The position numbers and the translations under genes are program-made. A stretch of DNA of 64,000 bases. It comes from Pseudomonadota bacterium (lineage in GTDB: Bacteria > Pseudomonadota > Gammaproteobacteria > Burkholderiales > Burkholderiaceae_B). Position 1 is the stretch's first letter. Each line of letters opens with the position of its first letter. The notes below the pieces were generated by a model. That model was not told the origin of the DNA and made no database searches. It worked only from the letters and a program-made list of their open reading frames with translations. Location of the stretch: assembly GCA_023440825.1 (NCBI GenBank), contig JAEXRL010000009.1:186001-250000 (forward strand), written 5' to 3'. Positions 25,695 to 34,242 of this stretch are shown here, in pieces.

Positions 25695-27254
25695 TTATTC
25701 GATATACACATCATCGAAGCTGTCATGCAGGCCAATAGCCGTTTTGACGAGATTCTTGATGTTGTTACGGTAGATGGTGGCAAATTCCATATCTACGAGC
25801 GAGCCCTGTGCCACATCCTCGATCAGTTGGACTTGAATTTGATCGTAGAGTTTTTGTCGTTCTTCGCTGCTGGTGGACGCCGCTGCTTTGGCCCAAACCT
25901 TATCGAGCTCGGGATTGATGTAGCCTTGTACATTAGCAAAAGGTGAGCCTTTTACCGCGTTTGATTCGATGAAAAAACGCTCTACACCAAAAGCTGGGTC
26001 CCCATACTGGTAGGCGTATGTCGTGGTGAGATCAAAGTCCCAGTTACTGGTGCGACTGGCCCAGCCACCTGCGTCAGTGGCTTGCAGATTGACTTTAAAA
26101 CCTAATTGCTCCAAAGCTTGTTTGGTGTACTCATCCAGACGTTCCCAGGTTGCGCCATAAGGAAAGCTCAGCAGGCGAATGGTGTAGTCTGCCGGATTGA
26201 TACCGGATTCTTTAATGAGTTCACGTGCTTTTTTAATATCGAATTTATAGCTCTCTAGCTCAGGGTTGTGGAAGCGGGTGGTATTAGAGATAGGTCCGAC
26301 CGCAACCTTACCCAGTCCAAACATAATGTTGTTGACGATAATATCGCGGTTGATTGCAGCCATGACGGCTTGGCGAACCTTCACATTATCAAAGGGAGCT
26401 TGGCGCATATTGAACAAATAATAGGCCTGTGGTGCAAACAATTCCCAGCCAGCCGTGCTCATGGTGGTGTTGGGTAAGGCCGAGATGCGCTTGATGTCCA
26501 CGTTATCAATATCGCCACCACGCAAAACATCAATCTTGCCTTGCTCAAAGGCTACGGCTCGAGAGGCAGAGTCCGGTATGACGTTAAAGATAATCTCATC
26601 CAGATAAGGTTTGCCTTCTTTCCAGTAGTCGGGGTTACGTTCCAGCTTGATGTGTTCGCCACGTCGCCACTCTTTAAATTTGAAGGGGCCTGTGCCTATA
26701 GGCGTTTGGTTGGCGGGGGTGTTCAGATAGTCTGTGCCCTCATAAATGTGTTTAGGCATCATGGGTGCAAAAGCGGGTTCGAACATCAGCGAGAAGGCAG
26801 CTAAAGGTTCTTTTAGGTGGATGATGACTGTATGGTCATCCACTTTCTCCACCTTATCTAAGTAGCGGCCAAGTATGACTTTCGCACGTCCGTGTACGGC
26901 AGGTAGCATATCCGTCATGCTGAAAATAACGTCATCGGCAGTAAAGGGCTTACCATCGTGCCACTTTACGTTTTCTTCCAGCACGAACTTGTAGCGCAGG
27001 CCGTCTTCGCTTAGCTCCCATTCTTTAGCCAGATTCGGCATGGGCTCCAAGTCATGGTTGTACTGGAACAGGCTCTCGTAAATTTTTCCGGTGATAAATT
27101 GTGTTGGCGCCTGCTGGTTTAGGGCAGGTATCAATATGGGGGGTTCTGGTTGTACGATTAGGCTTAATGTGCCCCCTTGGGTTTGCGCCTGAGCGCCCAA
27201 GCTGACAGCCAGAATACTGGCGCCCAATCCTAGCCTAAGCCATTTTTTAATCAT
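25695..27254 (-). CDS. ABC transporter substrate-binding protein, SBP family 5 (peptide type)
   Basis: A 519-residue periplasmic receptor with a Sec signal peptide (IKKWLRLGLGASILAVSLGAQAQ). The family 5 start GTLSLIVQPEPPILIPALNQ, the ESLFQYNHDLEPMPNLAKEWELSEDGLRYKF region and LKEPLAAFSLMF are all present. GGAGG precedes the ATG. It is the first gene of the leftward operon that continues with two permeases, fused ATPase, cupin, carbamoylase-like enzyme, EamA transporter and aldehyde dehydrogenase. The enzymes suggest the ligand is an N-carbamoyl or amide compound rather than an ordinary peptide. Confidence 0.93.
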   Translation of the reverse strand: MIKKWLRLGLGASILAVSLGAQAQTQGGTLSLIVQPEPPILIPALNQQAPTQFITGKIYESLFQYNHDLEPMPNLAKEWELSEDGLRYKFVLEENVKWHDGKPFTADDVIFSMTDMLPAVHGRAKVILGRYLDKVEKVDDHTVIIHLKEPLAAFSLMFEPAFAPMMPKHIYEGTDYLNTPANQTPIGTGPFKFKEWRRGEHIKLERNPDYWKEGKPYLDEIIFNVIPDSASRAVAFEQGKIDVLRGGDIDNVDIKRISALPNTTMSTAGWELFAPQAYYLFNMRQAPFDNVKVRQAVMAAINRDIIVNNIMFGLGKVAVGPISNTTRFHNPELESYKFDIKKARELIKESGINPADYTIRLLSFPYGATWERLDEYTKQALEQLGFKVNLQATDAGGWASRTSNWDFDLTTTYAYQYGDPAFGVERFFIESNAVKGSPFANVQGYINPELDKVWAKAAASTSSEERQKLYDQIQVQLIEDVAQGSLVDMEFATIYRNNIKNLVKTAIGLHDSFDDVYIE

Positions 27255-27438
27255 CGCTCCATCCTCCTACACTAATAGTTATATAAGTACGGTAAGCATT
27301 GCGACCTTACGGGTTGAGCATGCTTAGTGCCGTCCAAGGTGCTGCCACTGGTTAGACGGTGGAGTTAGTGCTACTTGCCAGACCTGTCTTATAACCAGTT
27401 TGGATGTATGACATAACGTTGCCTGTACACATTTTGAT

Positions 27439-27453
27439 CAGTGGTCAGGCCAC
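27439..27453. promoter_or_regulatory. Candidate GntR operator, copy B
   Basis: CAGTGGTCAGGCCAC is the exact inverse complement of the 15 bases in front of the GntR gene at 15479-15493. Extended to the right it forms TGGTCA-7-TGACCA (27442-27460). It lies about 185 bases upstream of the binding-protein start codon. Confidence 0.6.
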
Positions 27454-27863
27454 ATGACCAGTTTAGTGTAAGTCGTTTACTTTGATTACGGCGTTTTCCC
27501 TAATAAAACGCTGAGCTTACGGTTATGTGTTGTTCAGGAAGGTCAATGAATTGGTCTTGAACCTGCTCTGAACGCATACAGGCGATACGGCTTTAGGGTG
27601 AGATGAACACATAGCAAGGGCTGAGGTGGTCGCTAGTGAGCGTGAGTGTGTACATATGATGTCTCCTAGGTCCGTGGGACTCTTTGGTGTGGCTGATTTA
27701 TAAGTATTTGCCACCTTAAAAGAGTATCGCTACTTTGGCATGTTTGAAAGAGCCATTTGCTTGGCTTTCATGGGGGCCACTTGCAGGAGGGGCTTATTAT
27801 TCTGTACTTGGCCTAGAGCGTATATGAATATGCTTGATGCTTAAGCTTCACCATGATTTCCAT

Positions 27864-27903
27864 CGCCTCGCATTGCCTTTTAAAAAAGAGGCAGTGCGAG
27901 GCG
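27864..27903 (-). terminator. Hairpin after the second ThDP-enzyme gene
   Basis: 15-bp arms (CGCCTCGCATTGCCT / AGGCAGTGCGAGGCG, one G-T pair) with an A/T-rich 10-base loop lie 33 bases beyond the stop of the gene transcribed leftward. No U-tract follows in that direction. Confidence 0.6.
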
Positions 27904-27935
27904 GGTCATTTTTTGTTTGGTTTGCTGTAAATGAA

Positions 27936-29501
27936 TTAGTCGATGACGGCTTCAATCAATACGGGGCCGGATGATGCAATGCTGGTTTTGAGTGCATCCC
28001 GGAAATCTTGTATTGTCTCCACTCGACGTGCGGGTACGCCCATGCCTTTGGCAATATCCACCCAGCCAATTTCTGGTCGCTGTAACTCAAACATATTGAG
28101 CGCATTGGTGCTGGGGTGATTAATCCCCATACGTTTCATTTCCCCAAATAGCGTGGCGTAGCTGCGATTAGAAAGAATGATAGTGATGCAGTCTAGTTGC
28201 TCACGGGCTTGTGTCCATAAGGCTTGCAGGGTAAACATGGCACTGCCATCAGCCTGTAAAGTGATTACCTTGCGATCGGGGCAGGCAATGGCTGCACCAG
28301 TGGCCATGGGAAGCCCTATGCCAATAGCGCCTCCGGTAAGTTGCAGGTAGTCATGGGGGGCAGATTGGTGGCTGTGCAAGTAGAACTCCCGCCCTTGGGA
28401 AATGGACTCGTCACATACGATGGCGTTTTCGGGCAAGAGCTCTGTCACGACCCGCGTGAGCGTTTGACTGCATAGAGTGCCGCTTTGTGGGCTGGGCGCA
28501 GCGCTTTGGGGAATTTGGTAAATGGGGGCTTGCGCACGGATGTTGAGTTCGTCGGCCAGAGCTTGCAAGATGGGCAGCGTATCTTGGTGACGCTCCACCA
28601 GTTGCAGGCAAGCGGCAGAAGCCGGTAAAAATATGCTGGAACGATCGGGGTAAGCAAAAAAAGCAACCGGGTTTTGTGCTCCGATGAGTATCAGATTGGT
28701 GCAGTCTTGTAGGGCTTTAGTAGCGGCATCTACGTCGTAGGGAAAGCGCTCTACACTGGTGCGCCCCTGTCCGCGTTCGATGCGTTTATTGGAGGTTTCA
28801 GAGAACAGGCGTACCTGATAGCTCTGGGCAATTTGTCCGGCCAGGCTCAAGGCTTCGCCCATTAACGCGTTACCGCCCAGAATCATGTCCACTTTGGCAC
28901 CCGAGCGCAGCACATCCGCGGCATGTCGGATTTTTTTCATGTCTACGCTGACGGGTTGCGCTTGATCGCCTACGTGTATGGGTTCGGTTCCACTTGGCAT
29001 GTCAGCCCAGGCCATGTCGGCCGGTAGGATCAAAGTGCTGACCTGCCCCTGATTGCGACGGCTGTTAGCGATAGCGGCGGCAATATCGGCGGCCAGGTCT
29101 TCGGGCGCCAAGATACGACGCACCCAGTCAGACATAGGGTGAGCCAATGACTCGATATCACTGGTCAGGGGGGCGTCGTAACGTAAATGGTATAAGGCGT
29201 GATCCCCCACAATGTTGACCATGGGGCTTTGTGCGCGTTTAGCGTTATGCATATTGGCCAAGCCATTGGCCATACCAGGGCCAAGATGTAGCAAGGTGGC
29301 GGCGGGTTTACCACTCATACGCGCATACCCATCAGCAGCGCCGGTCACTACCCCTTCAAATAGACCCAGCACACAGCGCATTTCGGGGCGCTCATCCAGT
29401 GCGGCCACAAAGTGCATTTCCGAGGTGCCTGGGTTGGCGAAACAAACATCAATACCATTGCTCAGTAAGCTGTCACAAAGCAATTGTGCACCGTTTTTCA
29501 T
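27936..29501 (-). CDS. Thiamine diphosphate-dependent decarboxylase/carboligase (benzoylformate decarboxylase-like, annotated as acetolactate synthase large subunit in relatives)
   Basis: A 521-residue ThDP enzyme. The catalytic Glu lies in GLFEGVVTGAADGYARMSG and the first-domain HLGPGMANG motif is present. The cofactor motif reads ADG(SAMFT...)SNR instead of the canonical GDG...NN, a variant I associate with a catabolic subfamily. GGAG lies before the ATG at 29501; an in-frame GTG two codons earlier overlaps that site. It is co-directional with the ABC operon but separated by 681 bases, so it may be an independent unit. Likely substrates are 2-oxo acids; the exact one is unknown. Confidence 0.87.
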   Translation of the reverse strand: MKNGAQLLCDSLLSNGIDVCFANPGTSEMHFVAALDERPEMRCVLGLFEGVVTGAADGYARMSGKPAATLLHLGPGMANGLANMHNAKRAQSPMVNIVGDHALYHLRYDAPLTSDIESLAHPMSDWVRRILAPEDLAADIAAAIANSRRNQGQVSTLILPADMAWADMPSGTEPIHVGDQAQPVSVDMKKIRHAADVLRSGAKVDMILGGNALMGEALSLAGQIAQSYQVRLFSETSNKRIERGQGRTSVERFPYDVDAATKALQDCTNLILIGAQNPVAFFAYPDRSSIFLPASAACLQLVERHQDTLPILQALADELNIRAQAPIYQIPQSAAPSPQSGTLCSQTLTRVVTELLPENAIVCDESISQGREFYLHSHQSAPHDYLQLTGGAIGIGLPMATGAAIACPDRKVITLQADGSAMFTLQALWTQAREQLDCITIILSNRSYATLFGEMKRMGINHPSTNALNMFELQRPEIGWVDIAKGMGVPARRVETIQDFRDALKTSIASSGPVLIEAVID

Positions 29502-29901
29502 TCTCACTCCTTTATATGTAAACTAAATAATGGAAGTTTCTACTTCCTTATGTTTAGGGGCTGCTGTGCTGCCAGATCCGTAACAGCATACCCATATTTA
29601 CGAGCCTCATGAACCCTTTGTCTTGGTTTCTTTTAGGGGCGTAATGATTTTATTTTTCATATTGTATAGTGAGAAGCGGTGCGGGTATATTGAGTGGCGA
29701 TACATCTGTGTCTAATATAGATATTTGTAGCGTGAGTTAGAGCACTAGAGGCGCTCTCAACAGTTCAAGCAAAGGCCGAATGGAAGCGCGGTTTGATCAC
29801 GATATTTGTCGCGCCAAAGGGGATCACTGGACTTGCTCCCGTGTACCAGTGCATGATGTTGCTAAGTATCTATAAGATAGGCATATACAAGGAGAGTAGG
29901 C
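29502..29901. other. 400-base divergent intergenic region
   Basis: It separates the leftward ThDP gene from the rightward acetyltransferase gene. It is A/T-rich in its middle and should hold two divergent promoters. I find no gene, riboswitch or clear operator in it. Confidence 0.5.
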
Positions 29902-30345
29902 ATGAGTGTACGGATACAGCATGTTCAGGCAGACGATTTTGAATCCTGGTTAGCACTTTGGAAGCAATACCAAAATTTTTATCAAGTGCAGATTGATCCG
30001 TCTGTCAGCGAGCAGACTTGGGCTCGTTTGTGTAATCCTGCAGAGCCTATGTATTCCGTTTTAGCCTGGAGCCAGGGACAGGCAATTGGTATGGTGAACT
30101 GGATATTCCACCGTTCAACCTGGACTACCGGTGACTATTGCTATTTACAAGACCTGTATGTGTCTCCCGAGGCGCGCAATTTATCCGTTGGGCGCCAGCT
30201 CATTGAGCATGTCTATCAAGACGCTGAAAAGCATCAGTGCTCGCGTGTTTATTGGCTGACACACGAGTCTAATCAGGATGCTATGCATTTGTACGAAAAG
30301 GTGGCTGATCGGTCTGGATTTATACAGTACCGTAAGCAGTTATGA
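29902..30345 (+). CDS. GNAT-family N-acetyltransferase
   Basis: A 147-residue acetyl-CoA-dependent acetyltransferase. The central strand and P-loop-like segment are seen in YCYLQDLYVSPEARNLSVGRQLIEHVYQDA (about residues 82-111), followed by RVYWLTHESNQDAMHLYEKVADRSGFIQYRK at the C-terminus. GGAG lies about 9 bases before the ATG. It stands alone between divergent and convergent neighbours, so the context does not indicate a substrate. Confidence 0.9.
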   Translation: MSVRIQHVQADDFESWLALWKQYQNFYQVQIDPSVSEQTWARLCNPAEPMYSVLAWSQGQAIGMVNWIFHRSTWTTGDYCYLQDLYVSPEARNLSVGRQLIEHVYQDAEKHQCSRVYWLTHESNQDAMHLYEKVADRSGFIQYRKQL

Positions 30346-30415
30346 GCGCAGAGACACCCTATATAAGGCCTAGAGCCATATTACGTAGCATATGACGGCT
30401 TACCTTAGGCAGTAC

Positions 30416-31312
30416 TTATGTGCATAGTTGAGGGATATGGCTGCGTGCCTCTTGAATAAAAGTATGAATTATTTGGTTGTCATTATCGGTTTTGTATAGA
30501 AATGACAACTCATACCTAAGTCTGTCCTCCGGGTCGAACAACTCAAGAAACTGTACACCAGCCGCTTGTATCGACATAGAGGTTGAAGGTACAAAAGCAA
30601 TACCGATACCACTGGCTACTAAGGTAAGAATTGTCTGCATTTGAGCCGCTTCCATAATTACGTCGGGATAAAAACCGTAATGTCTGCACATAGCAAGAAT
30701 ACGGTTACCAAAACCGAAGTCCTTATGCAGTGGAAATGAAATAAGGGCTTCGTTTTTTAAGTCATGTACATTCACTTTACTGTCGCTGATTAAGCGATGA
30801 TGTTCAGGAACAGCCAACATGATTTTTTCGTACCCAGCGGTAATGAAGCTTAGATCGTTGTCGGTAGAGCCAAATCTTACTGCAAGACCGATATCCACAT
30901 CTCCATTGCGTACTGCGGTGAAGATATGCTCGCTGTTATTGGAACTGGGAATAATGCGCACTTTCGAGTGTGCTGTTTTGAAGCGACGGATGATAGCGGG
31001 TAATACATTAAATGCCGCGCTGGGTAAGAAAGATATCCTGAGTATGCCTTCAGCGCCAACACTAATACTACGTGCCGATTTAATTGCTGCATCATATTGG
31101 GCGACCATTTGAATGGCATGTTTGAGAAAGTGTTCTCCTGCCGCGGTTAATCGTAACTGTGGGCGTTCACGTATGAATAAAGGTGTTCCCACATGCTCTT
31201 CTAATTTGCGTATCGATACACTGAGTGGTGGTTGGCTGATACAAAGACGTTCAGCTGCGCGGCTAAAATTTAATTCTTGCGCAACCACAATGAATTGGCG
31301 CAGTTGTTTCAA
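30416..31312 (-). CDS. LysR-family transcriptional regulator
   Basis: A 298-residue regulator with the N-terminal helix-turn-helix (LRQFIVVAQELNFSRAAERLCISQPPLSVSIRKLEEHVGTPLF) and a CatM/BenM-like effector domain. The start is TTG at 31312, supported by the strong GGAGGAGA ribosome-binding site and by the family pattern of the first residues. It lies downstream of the Rid-diiron-Bug-GGT genes on the same strand, and probably regulates them. Confidence 0.92.
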   Translation of the reverse strand: MKQLRQFIVVAQELNFSRAAERLCISQPPLSVSIRKLEEHVGTPLFIRERPQLRLTAAGEHFLKHAIQMVAQYDAAIKSARSISVGAEGILRISFLPSAAFNVLPAIIRRFKTAHSKVRIIPSSNNSEHIFTAVRNGDVDIGLAVRFGSTDNDLSFITAGYEKIMLAVPEHHRLISDSKVNVHDLKNEALISFPLHKDFGFGNRILAMCRHYGFYPDVIMEAAQMQTILTLVASGIGIAFVPSTSMSIQAAGVQFLELFDPEDRLRYELSFLYKTDNDNQIIHTFIQEARSHIPQLCT

Positions 31313-31570
31313 TTTTTGTCTCCTCCCCCAAGCTGCACATTGTGAAGTCAGTTTGGAGGCGGTGCGCCAGCGACTTAGCTGTTTAGCGCTCTATTGTTAT
31401 TAAAACCTTAGAGTCCAACTGAGGTGTGCGTTGCTATGGTCATTCTAGTAGTAGTTGGATTGTCGCCCGCATAGATCTCAGACTAATGTTTTAGGCTTTA
31501 ATAATACCCTATTCATTGTTAGTGTGCGTGCTCTCCGTATTGCAAGTGTGCGCGATGAAATAGGGAGGAG

Positions 31571-33187
31571 TTAAGCCGTAGCGATATGACTATCACGTCG
31601 AAAATCACGTCCTCCCAGATACATGCCTTGCCTACGCAGTAGAATTTGCATGCCGCCAAAACCCCAATCATCCTTGCCGCTGCTCGGGCTAATTTGATGT
31701 CCCATTTTCGTTAGTTGCTCTATCAGCGTGGGGGAAAATCCCGGCTCAACCGTAACCTTCATGCCATGTTCTACTTTGAATCGTGGTGCATTAACCGTTG
31801 CTTGAGGGTTTTGTCCATAGATTTGCATACGTGTCACCAGTTGTACGTGCCCTTGGGGCTGGAATGTGCCGCCAGTTGAGCCGAAGGCCGCCATATCACC
31901 ATCGCTGGTCCTAAAGAAACCAGGCAATATGGTGTGGAACGGTCGCCTGCCAGCAGCAAATCGTGAGGCCGATGTCCCGTCTAAGGAGAAGCCCGCTGCC
32001 CTGTTTTGCAAGGCAATGCCGGTTTGAGGTACAACCACGCCCGATCCAAATCCTTTGTAGTTCGATTGAATCAAGGAAACCATCATGCCTTTCTTGTCGC
32101 CCGTCGTTAAGTAGGCTGTACCGTCCAGAGGTGGAATGGCATGTGCATAGTTTTGCGCTTTCTGAAGTGAGATTTCTTGCGCGGCCAATTTCAGCTTATC
32201 GGTATGTAAAAAGCTTTCATGGCTGTGTTGCATATTCCTGGGGTCTGCAATAAGCGGCATGACATCAGCGAAGGCCTTTTTAATACACTCAATTTGTAAA
32301 TGTATGGACTCTGAGGAATTAAGGGCAAAGCGCTCTATTTTTAAAATACGCAGCAATGAAAGGGCGTATAAAGCGATCAAGCCTTGCCCATTAGGCGGCA
32401 TCTCATAAACATGGGTATTGGCAATTTGAATATGAGGAATTGAATGTTCTGTTAACCAAAGAGCCTGATGGCTGCTTAAGTCACTTGCCCTGAGGGGGGC
32501 TTGACAGAGTCTTGCATGCTTGTCGATATATTGTGCGGTCTCGCCATGATAAAAGTCTCTTCCTCTGGACTTGGCGATTCGTCGTAAGGTGCGGGCTAAG
32601 TCATGTTGAATGAATCGTTCTCCACATTCTGGAGGTCTGCCGTCAAAAGTGAATGTATGCTTGAAGGTAGCTGAGCTAGCGAGTCGTTGTGATTCCTGCT
32701 GCCATTTCTCGGCAATCATGGGTGTCACGTGAAAGCCCTGTTCAGCGTAATGGATGGCCGGTGCGAGTAAGTCCGGAAAGGGTAGAGTTCCTATGCGTTG
32801 TGACAGTTCCATCCAGGCAGAGACGACACCAGGAACAGTAACGCTGTCCCAGCCCTGATCAGGCATACGAGTGCCATATTTTTTGTATAAAGTTTCGACT
32901 GAGGCTTCTTGGGCAGAGCAGCCGCTGGCATTGATGCCCTGTAAGGATTCCCCATCCCAGACCAAGGCAAAAGCGTCTCCGCCAATGCCATTGTTAGTGG
33001 GTTCTACTACGGCTAAAACTGCTGCGGCGGCAATGGCAGCGTCTACCGCATTGCCTCCCGCTGCCAGAATCTTCAAGCCCGCTTGTGCAGACAGAGGCTG
33101 GGAAGAAATGACCATTTCACTACCTAGCGTGGGATGCTGGATGCTATATGGTGCGCTCTGAGCAGACAATGGCAGCGTAGGCAGCAT
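31571..33187 (-). CDS. Gamma-glutamyltransferase family protein (Ntn hydrolase)
   Basis: A 538-residue homologue of gamma-glutamyl transpeptidase. The N-terminal AAGGNAVDAAIAAAAVLAVVEPTNNGIGGDAF region, the conserved ADPRN segment and the nucleophile Thr358 in GTAYLTTGD followed by VSLIQSNYKGFGSGVV are present, so autoprocessing into two subunits is expected. Unlike classical GGT it has no signal peptide and should be cytoplasmic. It starts four bases after the Bug receptor stop and is co-transcribed with it. The likely job is hydrolysis of a gamma-glutamyl or related amide in the pathway of this cluster. Confidence 0.9.
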   Translation of the reverse strand: MLPTLPLSAQSAPYSIQHPTLGSEMVISSQPLSAQAGLKILAAGGNAVDAAIAAAAVLAVVEPTNNGIGGDAFALVWDGESLQGINASGCSAQEASVETLYKKYGTRMPDQGWDSVTVPGVVSAWMELSQRIGTLPFPDLLAPAIHYAEQGFHVTPMIAEKWQQESQRLASSATFKHTFTFDGRPPECGERFIQHDLARTLRRIAKSRGRDFYHGETAQYIDKHARLCQAPLRASDLSSHQALWLTEHSIPHIQIANTHVYEMPPNGQGLIALYALSLLRILKIERFALNSSESIHLQIECIKKAFADVMPLIADPRNMQHSHESFLHTDKLKLAAQEISLQKAQNYAHAIPPLDGTAYLTTGDKKGMMVSLIQSNYKGFGSGVVVPQTGIALQNRAAGFSLDGTSASRFAAGRRPFHTILPGFFRTSDGDMAAFGSTGGTFQPQGHVQLVTRMQIYGQNPQATVNAPRFKVEHGMKVTVEPGFSPTLIEQLTKMGHQISPSSGKDDWGFGGMQILLRRQGMYLGGRDFRRDSHIATA

Positions 33188-33191
33188 TTCT

Positions 33192-34175
33192 TTATTCCTT
33201 TGTGATCGCGATGTTTGAGTTTTGAATCAGCTCATTCCATCTGCTGCTTTCTGCTTGGATAAATTGACTAAAGTCATTAAGGGGCATGGGCGTCGGTTCA
33301 ATACCTAGCTTTAAAAATCGCTCTTGTATCTCAGGGCTGCTCAACACCTTTTCGATATCACGATTAAGAGCTTCCGCAATTTGTGGATCGGTGTTAGCGG
33401 GAGCAAAAATACCAAACCACGCACTGACATCAAAATCGGCTACGCCTAACTCTTGCAAAGTGGGGATATCTTGTGCAAAGCGACTACGCTCATGACTGGT
33501 AATCCCAATAGGAATAACTTTTTTAGAATCCACATAAGGTAGAGTCGTCAGAATCAGGTCGAACATGATATCGACGTCATTAGCCAATAAAGCAGTCAAG
33601 GCGGGTGAGCTGCCGTTATAGGGAATGTGTTCTAAAGGGACATCGGCTTGTTTTGCAAAGAGTAAACCGGCTAGATGGTTAGAGGTCCCTATTCCTGCGG
33701 AAGAGTATCTCACTCCGTGAACTGCTGTTTGAGTAGTTTGTTTTAGAGTCTCTAAGTCTTTAATGTTCCCTTCGGTTTTAGCGATGAGCATGAAAGGCAT
33801 AGAGGCCACGAATGAAATGGGAGTAAAGTCGTTGACTGCATCGTATTTCGCGTTGGGATTAATAGCGGGAGTCATGACTTGTGAACTTACCGTGCCCAGT
33901 AATAAAGTTTTTCCATCGGGCTTGGCATTGATAACGTGTCGTGCCCCGATAATAGCGCCTGCTCCCGGTTTGTTTTCCACAATCATTGTGGTGCCAGTGT
34001 CTTGGCTATAGTTTTGTGCGATAAGTCGGGCAATGACATCGGCAGAGCCACCAGGGGGGTAGGGTACAACTAGAGTTACCGCTTTGCTCTGTGCTTGGGC
34101 GGGAAAGCTCATTGAGCACAGTAAGATCGTACAGAAACAGCTGAGGTTTTTTAGCCATCTAGAGTATGAATGCAT
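33192..34175 (-). CDS. Bug/TctC-family substrate-binding protein
   Basis: A 327-residue periplasmic receptor with a signal peptide (HSYSRWLKNLSCFCTILLCSMSFPAQAQ), the family start KAVTLVVPYPPGGSADVIARLIA and the PGAGAIIGARHVINAKPDGKTLL segment. The ATG at 34175 follows GGAGACAAC, the same leader seen at the other Bug gene. It sits between the diiron protein and the GGT homologue and probably captures the substrate of this cluster. Confidence 0.93.
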   Translation of the reverse strand: MHSYSRWLKNLSCFCTILLCSMSFPAQAQSKAVTLVVPYPPGGSADVIARLIAQNYSQDTGTTMIVENKPGAGAIIGARHVINAKPDGKTLLLGTVSSQVMTPAINPNAKYDAVNDFTPISFVASMPFMLIAKTEGNIKDLETLKQTTQTAVHGVRYSSAGIGTSNHLAGLLFAKQADVPLEHIPYNGSSPALTALLANDVDIMFDLILTTLPYVDSKKVIPIGITSHERSRFAQDIPTLQELGVADFDVSAWFGIFAPANTDPQIAEALNRDIEKVLSSPEIQERFLKLGIEPTPMPLNDFSQFIQAESSRWNELIQNSNIAITKE

Positions 34176-34210
34176 AGTTGTCTCCACTTATTTTTTATAA
34201 TGCCCCTGAG

Positions 34211-34242
34211 ACGATAAAAGGAGGTGTCCCTCCTTTTATCGT
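34211..34242 (-). other. 14-bp hairpin at the end of the diiron-protein gene
   Basis: Perfect arms ACGATAAAAGGAGG/CCTCCTTTTATCGT with a 4-base loop begin inside the stop codon of the upstream gene and end about 36 bases before the Bug start. It can act as a partial terminator or as an mRNA-stabilising element inside the operon. The AGGAGG in one arm is not placed to serve a start codon. Confidence 0.6.

Larger units (their letters stand above)
27255..27935. other. 681-base intergenic region upstream of the ABC transporter operon
   Basis: No convincing gene is present. A 63-codon minus-strand frame at 27523-27714 has no ribosome-binding site or family features. The region holds the shared GntR operator copy at 27439-27453, presumably the operon promoter just upstream of it, and a strong hairpin (27864-27903) belonging to the next gene. 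It is long enough to hide a small RNA, but I see no direct evidence for one. Confidence 0.6.

Noticed and set aside
27523..27714. 63-codon minus-strand frame in the 681-base gap
   Set aside because: No ribosome-binding site, biased composition and no recognisable motif.
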